Below, one piece after another: positions 1 to 8,986 of a stretch of DNA of 64,000 bases; positions within the stretch are counted from its first letter, which is position 1; each line of letters opens with the position of its first letter. The stretch covers positions 185,542-249,541 of the forward strand of contig JAFLTS010000001.1 of assembly GCA_022509185.1 (NCBI GenBank), given 5' to 3'. This DNA comes from Muribaculaceae bacterium. GTDB taxonomy: Bacteria > Bacteroidota > Bacteroidia > Bacteroidales > Muribaculaceae. The position numbers and the translations under genes were made by a program. The notes under the pieces were generated by a model that did no database searches, was not told where the DNA came from, and saw nothing but the letters and a program-made list of their open reading frames with translations.

Positions 1-434
1 TGAAATTAACTCAGTACTCATCTAAGATTATTGCAATAAAAGAAGCATCCGGCAAAATGGAGCAGTGTAAGGAAATTTTAGACAACGCTCCTGAAACTTT
101 TAGTGTGATCTCAGGGGATGATGCCTACACTTCTGATTTAATGAAAATTGGAGCTGTAGGTGTGATTTCTGTTTTGGCTAATGCTTGTCCCCGGGAAGTG
201 AAACAGTTAGTCGATCTTTGTTTGGAAAACAGATTTAAGGAAGCTGAGATATCTCAGCAAGAATTGGCACCTCTCATTTCCGGTTTGTTTGCTGATGGAA
301 ATCCCTCCGGGGTAAAAGCTCTCTTAAATATAATGGGGCTTTCACAAAATATTTTAAGACTTCCTTTAGTGCCTGTAAGAGATTCAGTTTTCGAGACACT
401 TAAATTGCAATATTCTGCCATCCAAAATAGATGA
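1..434 (+). CDS. dapA: 4-hydroxy-tetrahydrodipicolinate synthase, C-terminal part
   Basis: Cytoplasmic DapA condenses pyruvate with aspartate semialdehyde, the first committed step of lysine and diaminopimelate synthesis. The gene enters from the left edge: the frame is open from base 3, and the first in-frame ATG at 57 is internal. The motif IIAIKEASG holds the Schiff-base lysine (codon 39-41), as in the DapA/NAL aldolase family, followed by a GDD stretch and a helical C-terminus of the usual length. Its TGA overlaps the dnaG start (ATGA at 431-434), so the two are probably translationally coupled. Another aldolase of the same superfamily is possible because the N-terminal half is missing. 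Confidence 0.88.
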   Translation, partial: KLTQYSSKIIAIKEASGKMEQCKEILDNAPETFSVISGDDAYTSDLMKIGAVGVISVLANACPREVKQLVDLCLENRFKEAEISQQELAPLISGLFADGNPSGVKALLNIMGLSQNILRLPLVPVRDSVFETLKLQYSAIQNR

Positions 435-2596
435 TTGATCCCGCTACCGTTCAAAAGATTAAAGACACGGCTGATATAGTTGATGTTGTGAGCGACTATG
501 TCCATTTGGTGAGACGTGGAGTAAATTACATGGGACTTTGTCCTTTTCACAACGAACGTACTCCCTCCTTTTCTGTAAATAAAAGTCGTAATTTCTGTTA
601 TTGTTTCTCTTGTCACAAAGGTGGTGGTCCTATCAATTTCATAATGGAGAAAGAAGGTGTATCGTATCATGAAGCACTTCTTCAACTGGCACGTAAATAT
701 GGAATAGAAGTAAAAGAGAGGGAACTGACAAATGAAGAAAGGGAAAAGCAGACTCGGCGGGAAAGTATGCTCGTAGCTAACGAGTGGGCAAAAAACTACT
801 TCGTTTCCAATCTATTGGAAAAAGATGAAGGAAAAGATATTGGCCTCTCTTATCTTTATGGTAGAAAAATTACTCCGGAAGCTATTAAAGCCTTCGCTTT
901 AGGTTATGCCATAGATAAATCAAACGATTTCACTCAAGAAGCTTTAAAAAAGGGATTCCCTCTTGAAATTTTAAAGGATGTGGGTCTTACCGGTACAGCA
1001 CAGCAAGGTAATTTGTATGATAAATTCCGTGGTAGAGTGATTTTTCCAGTTATTAATCCTGCCGGTAAGACCGTGGCTTTCGGAGGACGGGATTTAAAAG
1101 GTGGACCCGCAAAATATATAAATTCTCCTGAATCAGATGTATACTCCAAAAGCCGTGAACTCTATGGAATATTTCAGGCTAAAGGAGATATGGTCAGGGA
1201 AAACAAAGTTTATCTCGTTGAGGGATACCTTGATGTAATCGGAATGTGGCAGACCGGAGTTAAAAATGTAGTGGCTTCTTCCGGAACTTCCCTCACTGAT
1301 GGCCAGATTGCGCTAATTCATAGATTCACGGATAATGTAACCCTTATATATGATGGAGACTCCGCTGGAATCAAAGCCTCTTTAAGAGGTATTGATATGC
1401 TTTTGGGACATAATCTCAATGTTAAGGCTATACCTTTACCTCAGGGTGAAGACCCGGATTCTTTAGCTGCTAAATTATCAACTGAGGAATTCAAAAAATA
1501 TCTGGCCTATCATGAAGTGGATATTATTCGCTTCAAGATAAATGTCCTGCTATCCGAAACTGTCAATGACCCGCAGAACAGATGGCAGGTGGTTAGATCT
1601 ATAGTGGAAAGCTTGGCACATATTCCCGATAAAATTAAACGGGATATATACATTCAGGAATGTAGCAACTTGCTTGATATTAAAGAATCTACTCTTAGTG
1701 CGGAAGTAGCTAAATCAAGAATAAAAATTATTGAACAGGAGAAACTCAAGCGAAGAGCTGAAGAATTAAATAAAAACTTCCCGGAAAAAGCAGAAATATC
1801 TTCCCCTCAACCCTCGTCAGTTGAAACCGCTGTTTCTCCTATTGACTCCTCCCCTCTTCATCCTTTAGAGAAAGAGTTGATTTTCAACTGCTTGAGATAT
1901 GGATTTATCACTCTTTGGGAAAACGAAAAACCTGAAGAAGGTTTCACGACAGTTGTTGAATACGTTTCACAGGAACTTAGTTATGACAATATCTCTTTTA
2001 CTCATCCTGAGTACAATAAAGTATTTTCTCACCTTTTCGATCTCCTCCCAAAATTTAAAGAAGATCTAAAAAATTACGAGCAGGAGATAAATGCTGCAAT
2101 CGGTGAAAAAAGAAAGGAAGGTTATGAAAAAATTGGGGGACGTAATATCTCTCTTACAGAAATTTCTAAAGCTGAAGATAAACTTGAAGAAGAGTTGATA
2201 CAACTTGCCAGAATAAAGAGAGAGAATTTCGCAAAAAATTATATTCTTGATTCACTCGGAAGCCATTATGAAGACAGTGTAAGAAAACATACAATAGAGG
2301 CTTTAGCCGAAAAACATCAGTTGAGTTCTTTATTCAAAAAAAATAAACCTGAAGAAAAGATTGAGGATAAGGTTCTTCCGATAGTAGTGAATTCTTTGAA
2401 TGTTCTGAAAAATGGTATAATTGATCAGCAGTTAAAAGAATTAATGGATGAATTGAAAGAGTTGGGTAGCACCAATCCGGAAAAAGAGAAAGAAATTCAT
2501 GCTAAAATTGGAGAAATTCTTCAGATGAGGAGAAGAATGGCTAAATTTATCGGAGACCGTATTTTAAGCCCTAACTCAATTAAAAGTAAAAAATAA
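431..2596 (+). CDS. dnaG: DNA primase
   Basis: Synthesises RNA primers at the replication fork. The N-terminal CHC2 zinc finger is complete (Cys37, His40, Cys58, Cys61). The TOPRIM core carries the conserved Glu in VYLVEGYLD and the metal-binding DGD in LIYDGDSAG. The C-terminal part, from about residue 440, is helical and charged, as expected for the helicase-binding domain. At 721 residues it is longer than typical 580-660 residue primases; the excess lies in the poorly conserved C-terminal half, as is common in Bacteroidetes. It starts at the ATGA overlap with dapA and is followed 4 bases later by the ABC transporter gene, so a dapA-dnaG-ABC transcription unit is likely. Confidence 0.97.
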   Translation: MIDPATVQKIKDTADIVDVVSDYVHLVRRGVNYMGLCPFHNERTPSFSVNKSRNFCYCFSCHKGGGPINFIMEKEGVSYHEALLQLARKYGIEVKERELTNEEREKQTRRESMLVANEWAKNYFVSNLLEKDEGKDIGLSYLYGRKITPEAIKAFALGYAIDKSNDFTQEALKKGFPLEILKDVGLTGTAQQGNLYDKFRGRVIFPVINPAGKTVAFGGRDLKGGPAKYINSPESDVYSKSRELYGIFQAKGDMVRENKVYLVEGYLDVIGMWQTGVKNVVASSGTSLTDGQIALIHRFTDNVTLIYDGDSAGIKASLRGIDMLLGHNLNVKAIPLPQGEDPDSLAAKLSTEEFKKYLAYHEVDIIRFKINVLLSETVNDPQNRWQVVRSIVESLAHIPDKIKRDIYIQECSNLLDIKESTLSAEVAKSRIKIIEQEKLKRRAEELNKNFPEKAEISSPQPSSVETAVSPIDSSPLHPLEKELIFNCLRYGFITLWENEKPEEGFTTVVEYVSQELSYDNISFTHPEYNKVFSHLFDLLPKFKEDLKNYEQEINAAIGEKRKEGYEKIGGRNISLTEISKAEDKLEEELIQLARIKRENFAKNYILDSLGSHYEDSVRKHTIEALAEKHQLSSLFKKNKPEEKIEDKVLPIVVNSLNVLKNGIIDQQLKELMDELKELGSTNPEKEKEIHAKIGEILQMRRRMAKFIGDRILSPNSIKSKK

Positions 2597-2600
2597 TTCT

Positions 2601-3527
2601 ATGCTCTCAATAAATAATCTTTCTAAACATTATTCCAATGTTAAGGCCCTGGATAATGTCTCTTTTGAAGTGGAGAAAGGAGAAATTTGTGGACTTTTAG
2701 GTCCTAATGGGGCTGGCAAAACAACTCTTTTGCGCATTATAAACAATCTGTTGGTTAAAGATTCCGGTGAAGTTTTTATCAACGGTGAACCGGTATCAAT
2801 TAAAACCACACGTCATATCGGATATATGCCTGAAGAAAGAGGACTTTATGATAAGATGAGAGTGGAAGATCAGATCATGTATTTCGGCCGTCTGAAAGGT
2901 GGCGACAAAAAGCGTCTTAGAAATGTTATGTTGGAATACATGGAAATTTTCAACCTTACAGGACAAGGTAAAAGACTCGTAAAGGAATTATCAAAAGGAA
3001 ATCAGCAAAAAGTTCAGATTATTGCTACTCTTGTGCATGAACCTGAATTAGTGATTCTTGATGAGCCTTTCAGTGGATTCGATCCTATAAACGGGGCTTT
3101 ACTTAAAGATCTCATAGCACGCCTGAATGAAAAGGGGAGCACAATAATGTTGTCTTCACATAATATGAATGCCATTGAAGAAATGTGTTCTTCCATTTCT
3201 TTGATTAATAAAGGTAAACTGCTTGTAAAAGGAGAACTTTCAGATATTAAAGACGCTCATCGCACGGGAAACCTTTTACTAACTACTCGAAAACCTCTTT
3301 CTCTTTCTTTGCTTCAAGACAGTGGATTGATTGAAAACATCCATAACTCAGTCCCGCTTAATGGCAGAAAGGGATCGGCCTATTTCATTTCAAAAAAAGA
3401 GGGTGTGAAAAATAATGATATCATTGAAGCCGTTTCTTTGCAAGGAGAGATTATCCATTTTGAAGAGCATTTGCCCTCTTTAAATGAAATTTTCTTAAAA
3501 TATACCTCTACTCCTCAAACAATTTAA
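2601..3527 (+). CDS. ABC transporter ATP-binding protein (NatA-like)
   Basis: Nucleotide-binding subunit of a membrane exporter. The Walker A motif GPNGAGKT is at residues 34-41. It is followed by a Q-loop region, the signature LSKGNQQKV, Walker B LVILDEPFSGFDP and the switch histidine in SSHNM. The C-terminal 80 residues after the ATPase core resemble the DUF4162-type extension of NatA/CcmA-like ATPases. It lies 4 bases after dnaG and 13 bases before a six-helix permease, which completes a two-gene exporter of the NatAB (ABC-2) type. The substrate cannot be told from the sequence; sodium or drug export is only the family precedent. Confidence 0.93.
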   Translation: MLSINNLSKHYSNVKALDNVSFEVEKGEICGLLGPNGAGKTTLLRIINNLLVKDSGEVFINGEPVSIKTTRHIGYMPEERGLYDKMRVEDQIMYFGRLKGGDKKRLRNVMLEYMEIFNLTGQGKRLVKELSKGNQQKVQIIATLVHEPELVILDEPFSGFDPINGALLKDLIARLNEKGSTIMLSSHNMNAIEEMCSSISLINKGKLLVKGELSDIKDAHRTGNLLLTTRKPLSLSLLQDSGLIENIHNSVPLNGRKGSAYFISKKEGVKNNDIIEAVSLQGEIIHFEEHLPSLNEIFLKYTSTPQTI

Positions 3528-3540
3528 TCCTAATCTGAAG

Positions 3541-4443
3541 ATGGAACAATTGAAACTTATTGTAAGTACTGAATACCTCACTGATATCAGAAGTAAATCT
3601 TTTTGGATTAGCACATTCATTGTGCCCATAGTTATCGTGCTCTTTGGAGCAGTATTGGGAGTGTTGATGGCGGAATCTGACACTTTCACCAAGACTATGA
3701 ACGAACTTCCCACAAATCCTGATGCCGAGAATATTACTACTGCTAAAATAGTAGGTATGTTAGCAGGTATTTGCCTCACATTTTTCCTAATGATTTATGG
3801 GGCTATGATTTTCAATAAAGTGAAAACTGAAAAATGTAATCGGATAATGGAAATTATCTGCACCTCAGTTCCCGGTAAAACCCTGATGCTCGGTAAGATT
3901 CTTTCAGTAGGTCTAACTGGTTTGACACAACTTCTCATTTGGGGATTGTTAATGTTTGCAGCGGCTACTGTCTTTTTCATTATTTTCGGTTTTGACGTGC
4001 CGTGGGGATATCTGACAGCAGGTAAAACTTATCTCGCCATTACATGGACAACTTTATACTTTATAGGCGGATATGTGTTATTTGGATCTCTTTATGCGGC
4101 TTGTGGTGCCATAACAGATAAAGACAATGAAAATCAGGCTTACATGACAGTTATTACTTTCTTGCTTTTGGGAGCTTTCTATTTGGGAGAATTTGCGGTA
4201 GACAACGGTGATTCTTCTCTCGCAATAGCCTGTTCATACATTCCTTTTACATCCCCTACTGTCGGCACTGTGAATGCAGTTTCCGGTTTCGCACCCGTTT
4301 GGCAGACTCTTACATCTCTTGTGGTGCTCTATGCAAGCGCTTTTTTCAGTGTAGCGTTAGCCGGTAAGCTTTATAGAAGTTCTATGTTGCTTAAAGGCAA
4401 ACAGTTTACTCCTAAAGATTTGGTCACTTTCCTTCGTTCATAA
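3541..4443 (+). CDS. ABC-2 type permease (NatB-like)
   Basis: Membrane partner of the preceding ATPase. About six hydrophobic segments are visible: residues 22-44, then a group beginning near 70, 115, 150 and 200, and a last one near 265. An N-terminal helix is followed by a short extracytoplasmic loop and then a five-helix bundle, the ABC-2 permease layout. The segment MIFNKVKTEKCNRIMEI matches the cytoplasmic coupling motif found in NatB proteins. At 300 residues it is shorter than classic NatB (about 400), with a reduced extracytoplasmic loop. Its 3' end overlaps the convergent miaA gene by 20 bases (4424-4443), so the two ends constrain each other. Confidence 0.85.
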   Translation: MEQLKLIVSTEYLTDIRSKSFWISTFIVPIVIVLFGAVLGVLMAESDTFTKTMNELPTNPDAENITTAKIVGMLAGICLTFFLMIYGAMIFNKVKTEKCNRIMEIICTSVPGKTLMLGKILSVGLTGLTQLLIWGLLMFAAATVFFIIFGFDVPWGYLTAGKTYLAITWTTLYFIGGYVLFGSLYAACGAITDKDNENQAYMTVITFLLLGAFYLGEFAVDNGDSSLAIACSYIPFTSPTVGTVNAVSGFAPVWQTLTSLVVLYASAFFSVALAGKLYRSSMLLKGKQFTPKDLVTFLRS

Positions 4444-5377
4444 GAGATAGCACTCTTTCATTGAATTCTTCCCGGGGTAGATTATAGGGTAACCAATGGA
4501 TTTTAAACCCTCTTTTTTCCATACCCCGGAACCAGGTCATCTGTCTTTTGGCAAATTGATGGATAGCTATCTCCAATTGACGGTGCATCTCTTCATATGA
4601 TAATTGACCTGTCACATGAAGGGTAAGGAATTTATACTCCAGACCATAATATATAAGATCTTCCGGTGATATTCCTTGAGATAAAAGCTTCTCCACCTCT
4701 TCAACCATTCCGTTAGCAAGTCGACTTTCAAGACGATTGGAAATCCTTCTTCTTCTATCTTCACGGCTTATATCTATGCCGATAATAAGTGCATCCAGTG
4801 AATTCACATTTTTCCTATCCGCATCTTTTGCCTCTTCAGGATGCTGACGGTAATATTCACCTATCTCTATAGCTCTTATGGCTCTCTTGGTTGTGTCGAT
4901 ATCTGTTTTGTTATGTAAAATCTTATAATCCTTCAGTATAAGGGTTAGTTCTTCAAGACTCTTATCAGAGAGTTCATTTCTCAACTTTGTATTCTCGGGC
5001 ACTTCCGGAAGCACCACTCCACTTAGGGCATTCTCAATATACATTCCTGTGCCACCGCATACTATTGCCTGTTTTTTTCTTTGCTGTAACGAATGGATAA
5101 TATTTCTGAAATCAGTGATATATCTATGCAAATTATATTTTTCCCCTGCAGCACAGATATCTATAAGATGATAAGGAATTTCTCCATATTCTTCCAAATC
5201 CTTACCGGTACCGATATCCATTCCCCGATACACTTGCCTCGAATCGGCACTTACTATTTCTCCATTTAAAAGTCTGGCCAGCTCTACAGCTCGGGTTGTT
5301 TTCCCGGTGGCTGTTGGACCCAATATGGCGATTATCCTATCTTGTTGCGACGTTTCTGATTTCTGTTGCGCCACCAT
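4424..5377 (-). CDS. miaA: tRNA dimethylallyltransferase
   Basis: Transfers a dimethylallyl group to N6 of A37 in tRNAs reading UNN codons. The P-loop GPTATGKT is at residues 20-27, followed by the MiaA signatures SADSRQVYRGMDIGTGK and VCGGTGMYIENAL, and the C-terminal RQMTWFRG motif. Length (317) is typical. The only ATG upstream of the P-loop is the one used here. It lies inside the 3' end of the upstream membrane-protein gene, a 46-base overlap, so translation is probably coupled to that gene. The 3' end overlaps the convergent ABC permease by 20 bases. Confidence 0.96.
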   Translation of the reverse strand: MVAQQKSETSQQDRIIAILGPTATGKTTRAVELARLLNGEIVSADSRQVYRGMDIGTGKDLEEYGEIPYHLIDICAAGEKYNLHRYITDFRNIIHSLQQRKKQAIVCGGTGMYIENALSGVVLPEVPENTKLRNELSDKSLEELTLILKDYKILHNKTDIDTTKRAIRAIEIGEYYRQHPEEAKDADRKNVNSLDALIIGIDISREDRRRRISNRLESRLANGMVEEVEKLLSQGISPEDLIYYGLEYKFLTLHVTGQLSYEEMHRQLEIAIHQFAKRQMTWFRGMEKRGFKIHWLPYNLPREEFNERVLSLMNEGK

Positions 5378-6678
5378 TTCTTCAATTTGTACAGAGGAGT
5401 ATCTGAATTAAAAAGTGATATCTCTATCCATTTATCATCTTGGAAATCTAATTTCGACTTTCTTACCTCAAGTAAGTTAAAGGTTGGATTGTATGATTTT
5501 ATTCCATTTTTCCTAAATCCGTTCTCATCAAAGATCTTTTCAGTAAGAATTATAGTGGCAAGTCTGGTTATGTCATATACAGCTAATTCAGCCATCTTGT
5601 TAGGCATATTGGAATACAAATACTTTACCTTGTCAAACGACACCCATTCTCCCGGTACATCTAAATGCGGATACTCTGAAATATCTCCATCAAGAAAATA
5701 AAAATATCTTAATAGGCTATGTTTATCGTCATATGGACTCTTTCTACCATAAAAAAATCTTAAGTCTCCGTTTTTAACTCCTGTCATCTTTTCAATCACC
5801 GACTTTACATCTCCATCCAACATACCGTTCATGGTCTGCCTTGTAAAAAACGGTGTATCAAAAACCTCTCCTCTGCCTCCGTAAGCATCTGTAGCATGTT
5901 CATTAAGATATATGTAATTTCCACAAACTACATAATACCTTAAATAAGTCTTGGCTGTCATATCCCTAAGTTCGGAAGGAGTAATGATTTCATGGCTCTC
6001 TTGAAGGTCAAGGTAGAGATTATAATATCTCCAGGAGAAATAAATCCAGTCTAAGGCTACTCCTATCACTGTAAGCCATGTGAAAATATAGGAGTCTCTT
6101 CCGTTGAGATTTACATTGATATATGAGAACTGATAATAAGCCCATACCGCAAGAGATAATACTCCTGACATTATAATAAAATTCTTAAGCTGGATATGGG
6201 CTTCTGAATTCAAAACTCCTGCTGCTCCCCTTATTCCGCCAAAACTTCGGTTAGATCTGCATTCCTGGCATACCTTTAGCTTGCGGCGTTGTGTATAAAT
6301 CACTATAAGCACAACACAACTTACAGGGTTTAATATCAATGACGGAATGAATGGATCCGTGAAAAATATAAACTCATGTGGCATCTCAAATAAGCCCCAG
6401 ATGCACATCAGATTTAATATGATGGTAAAAAATGCATAGATTACTATACAATAGAGGATAGCAATAGATGGTACGATACAGGTTTTTAATTTAGCAAACC
6501 GTGCATTATAAATATACATATACATTCCCGATGCCACTAATAATGCTATCACCGGCGAAAGATAATAGGGAAGAATATGGGAGAAGACTATCGTGGCTAT
6601 AACGGCAATCATACATACAGTGAGGTTTTTCCACAACCCGTATATCTGATTGCTATTGATTTTGCCTAAATCTTTCAT
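5332..6678 (-). CDS. Unrecognised membrane protein with cytoplasmic C-terminal domain
   Basis: I do not recognise this 448-residue protein. The N-terminal half shows about six hydrophobic segments (roughly residues 15-33, 36-54, 63-90, 109-128, 167-187 and 198-220). A CQECRSNRS stretch sits in the loop between the fourth and fifth. The remaining 225 residues look soluble and mixed alpha/beta, with many aromatic residues, and end in a very basic tail (KKWWRNRNQKRRNK). It is the first gene of a two-gene unit with miaA, which starts inside its last 46 bases. No enzyme motif is visible. A lineage-specific sensor or envelope protein would fit the architecture, but this is a guess. Confidence 0.75.
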   Translation of the reverse strand: MKDLGKINSNQIYGLWKNLTVCMIAVIATIVFSHILPYYLSPVIALLVASGMYMYIYNARFAKLKTCIVPSIAILYCIVIYAFFTIILNLMCIWGLFEMPHEFIFFTDPFIPSLILNPVSCVVLIVIYTQRRKLKVCQECRSNRSFGGIRGAAGVLNSEAHIQLKNFIIMSGVLSLAVWAYYQFSYINVNLNGRDSYIFTWLTVIGVALDWIYFSWRYYNLYLDLQESHEIITPSELRDMTAKTYLRYYVVCGNYIYLNEHATDAYGGRGEVFDTPFFTRQTMNGMLDGDVKSVIEKMTGVKNGDLRFFYGRKSPYDDKHSLLRYFYFLDGDISEYPHLDVPGEWVSFDKVKYLYSNMPNKMAELAVYDITRLATIILTEKIFDENGFRKNGIKSYNPTFNLLEVRKSKLDFQDDKWIEISLFNSDTPLYKLKKWWRNRNQKRRNKIG

Positions 6679-6706
6679 TACTATTTAAGAATATTCTGTA
6701 GTTTAC

Positions 6707-6732
6707 TTGAGGATAAAACCTATTATCCTCAA
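6707..6732. repeat. Hairpin 3' of the S9 peptidase gene
   Basis: A perfect 10-base inverted repeat (TTGAGGATAA and its complement) with a 6-base loop sits in the 95-base gap between the peptidase stop and the next gene on the same strand. On the minus strand no U-run follows it, so it is at best a weak terminator. It could instead be an mRNA-stabilising 3' structure. Confidence 0.5.
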
Positions 6733-6773
6733 ATTAAAAACAAATGACTTAAAAAAAGGTTTAGGGATGCTCT

Positions 6774-8951
6774 TTATCTTTTCTTTAAATTATTATTCAG
6801 GAAATCAGTGATTTTTCTAAAAAGTTGCACCCTGGCGTCACACATTCTCAGACTATGTTCAAAACCTGCATAGATCATCATGTCGCATATTTTTCCTTCC
6901 GATGAAAGTTTCGATGTATATTTTAGTGTATTATACATATGTACGTTATCATCATCTGTACCCGAAATTACCAAAAGATTTCCCTTCATTCCTTCGGTTC
7001 GGTTAAGCGCTGATGAGGTAAGATAACCCCTTGCGTTGGTTTCAGGGGTTCTCATAAACCTTTCCGTATAGATTCCATCGTAAAACCTCCAGTCTGAAAC
7101 CGGTGCCATAGCTACTCCTGTTTTTAAAGGTGTATTTTCTGCTCCCATTTCCATGAGTGTCATATAGCCGCCGTAGCTCCATCCGAAACATCCCATCCTG
7201 TCAGAATCAACATAGGGTAATGTTCCGAAATACTTAACTCCTGCCAATTGGTCCTGGGTCTCAAGATTTCCTAAGTCCAGATATACACATTTAGCCCATT
7301 CTCGGCTCCGATTACCTGTGCCACGTCCATCCACACAAGCCACTACATATCCTTGAGACGCTATATAAAATATTCCCTCCATTCTCCAGCGGTCCAGCAC
7401 CTCCTGTGATTCCGGGCCGTTATATTGATACATAAGCAAAGGGTATTTCTTGCTTGAATCAAAATTAGAAGGCTTTATTATATAAGCATTCATTTCCTCT
7501 CCGGAAGCATTCTTCACTTTTGTGAATTCCATTTTTGGTGCATTCTTGTATTTTTCAGCATAGACACGATTCATTTCCAGCTCTGCAACCTGATTGCCTG
7601 CCGAATTGCAAATAGTATACTGCGTAGGAACTGTACTGCTGCTGAAAGTCTTTACAAAGTAACTCATGTCACTGCTGAATGATGCTGAGGAAGTTCCTGT
7701 ATTCCCGGTAAGATTCTTGATTACTCCCTTAGCGTCAACGCTCACTACACTTCTGTTGATAGGACTCAGAATTGTGGTTTGCATGTAATGAATGCCCCTT
7801 TTGTCACATCCGTAATACTTTGTTACATTAAAGTCTCCCTTAGTCAGAGTCTTCTTCAGTCCTCCGTTATAATCATAAATATACAGATGTTTATACCCGG
7901 ATTTGTCGCTGCAGAAAACAAAATCGGAAGCCCCGTAAAAAACGTTCTGATAAGAATCCGGACTAATCCAGGTGTCGCTTTGCTCGGTAAGAATAAGATT
8001 GCCTACCGTGGATGCCGGATTGATATTGTAAAGCTTTAAAATATTCTGTTCCCTGTTTAATACCATAGCCATTAGACGGTTGCCGTCAGCACCGAATTCT
8101 AACGAAGGTATATAATCATCCGATTTCAGGGGTATATCCATTTTTTTGGTTGTCCTGTTGTCAAGATTATAAGCATGCACGCTTACAACCGAATTCTTGA
8201 AGCCGGGTAGCATATACTTATAAGAATAAGTGTTGGGGTAAAGGTCTCCCAAAGGATCATTGCTGCAATACCCCCTGTATTGGTCAAACCTATATTCCGG
8301 AACTTCACTTTCATCAAACTTGATAAAGGCCAGCACTGTATCATCACTATTCCATCTCATCAGGTTTAGAAGATCAAATTCCTCCTCATAGCTCCAGTCG
8401 GGCACACCGTTTAGAATTTTACCCGTTTCACCGTCAGTCGTGATGGCTATATCAGTTTTATAATCTAAATTGGATATCCAGATATTGTTGTTTCGTTCAT
8501 AGGCCACATACCTGCCGTCATGTGAAATAGTGCCGGCTCTTTGTTTCCCTTTGTCGCTAACTTTTGCCAGAGTATTTCTGAAAGTATCGTAAACATAATA
8601 TTCAGCTCTGAAGCTGTAACGGTAGATCTGCTCGCTGTCGTTCCATAAGAGAATCTTCTTCCCGTTTTCGCTTATCTTGAAACCCTCGAAATCATTTATC
8701 TTTAAATCACCTTTCACCTCATCAAGACTGAATATAACTCCAGTCTTTTTCCCTGTTTTATAACTGAATTTTTCAATACTCCTTCCGTTGTCACTTATAG
8801 CAGCAAATGATTCTCCATCGGGAAGTGGTGTTATATCTTTTATTCCGGCCGGAGTTGCATCTTTGATATTGCAATAATCGGAAATTGTTAGTTCAGCCTT
8901 TGTATTCAGACAAACTAATATCAGGGCGATAAAAGATAAAATCTTTCTCAT
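6774..8951 (-). CDS. S9 family peptidase, dipeptidyl peptidase IV type
   Basis: Secreted serine exopeptidase that probably removes Xaa-Pro dipeptides or tripeptides from peptides in the periplasm or at the cell surface. A signal peptide (MRKILSFIALILVCLNTKA) precedes an N-terminal beta-propeller (about residues 50-450) carrying the DPP4-type EEEFD glutamate pair in YEEEFDLLN. The C-terminal alpha/beta hydrolase has the nucleophile in GWSYGGY (Ser592), an Asp in the GTDDDNVH loop (about 668) and His699. The length of 725 is typical of Bacteroidales DPP4 or prolyl tripeptidyl peptidase. It follows proS after 35 bases, so it may share the DUF4293-proS transcript. Confidence 0.93.
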   Translation of the reverse strand: MRKILSFIALILVCLNTKAELTISDYCNIKDATPAGIKDITPLPDGESFAAISDNGRSIEKFSYKTGKKTGVIFSLDEVKGDLKINDFEGFKISENGKKILLWNDSEQIYRYSFRAEYYVYDTFRNTLAKVSDKGKQRAGTISHDGRYVAYERNNNIWISNLDYKTDIAITTDGETGKILNGVPDWSYEEEFDLLNLMRWNSDDTVLAFIKFDESEVPEYRFDQYRGYCSNDPLGDLYPNTYSYKYMLPGFKNSVVSVHAYNLDNRTTKKMDIPLKSDDYIPSLEFGADGNRLMAMVLNREQNILKLYNINPASTVGNLILTEQSDTWISPDSYQNVFYGASDFVFCSDKSGYKHLYIYDYNGGLKKTLTKGDFNVTKYYGCDKRGIHYMQTTILSPINRSVVSVDAKGVIKNLTGNTGTSSASFSSDMSYFVKTFSSSTVPTQYTICNSAGNQVAELEMNRVYAEKYKNAPKMEFTKVKNASGEEMNAYIIKPSNFDSSKKYPLLMYQYNGPESQEVLDRWRMEGIFYIASQGYVVACVDGRGTGNRSREWAKCVYLDLGNLETQDQLAGVKYFGTLPYVDSDRMGCFGWSYGGYMTLMEMGAENTPLKTGVAMAPVSDWRFYDGIYTERFMRTPETNARGYLTSSALNRTEGMKGNLLVISGTDDDNVHMYNTLKYTSKLSSEGKICDMMIYAGFEHSLRMCDARVQLFRKITDFLNNNLKKR

Positions 8952-8986
8952 GTCTTTTCTTTTTAAAATTCTCTTTTCTGCTCTTA

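Noticed and set aside
254..685. 143-codon minus-strand ORF at the left edge
   Set aside because: It is antisense to dapA and dnaG, both of which show intact family motifs.
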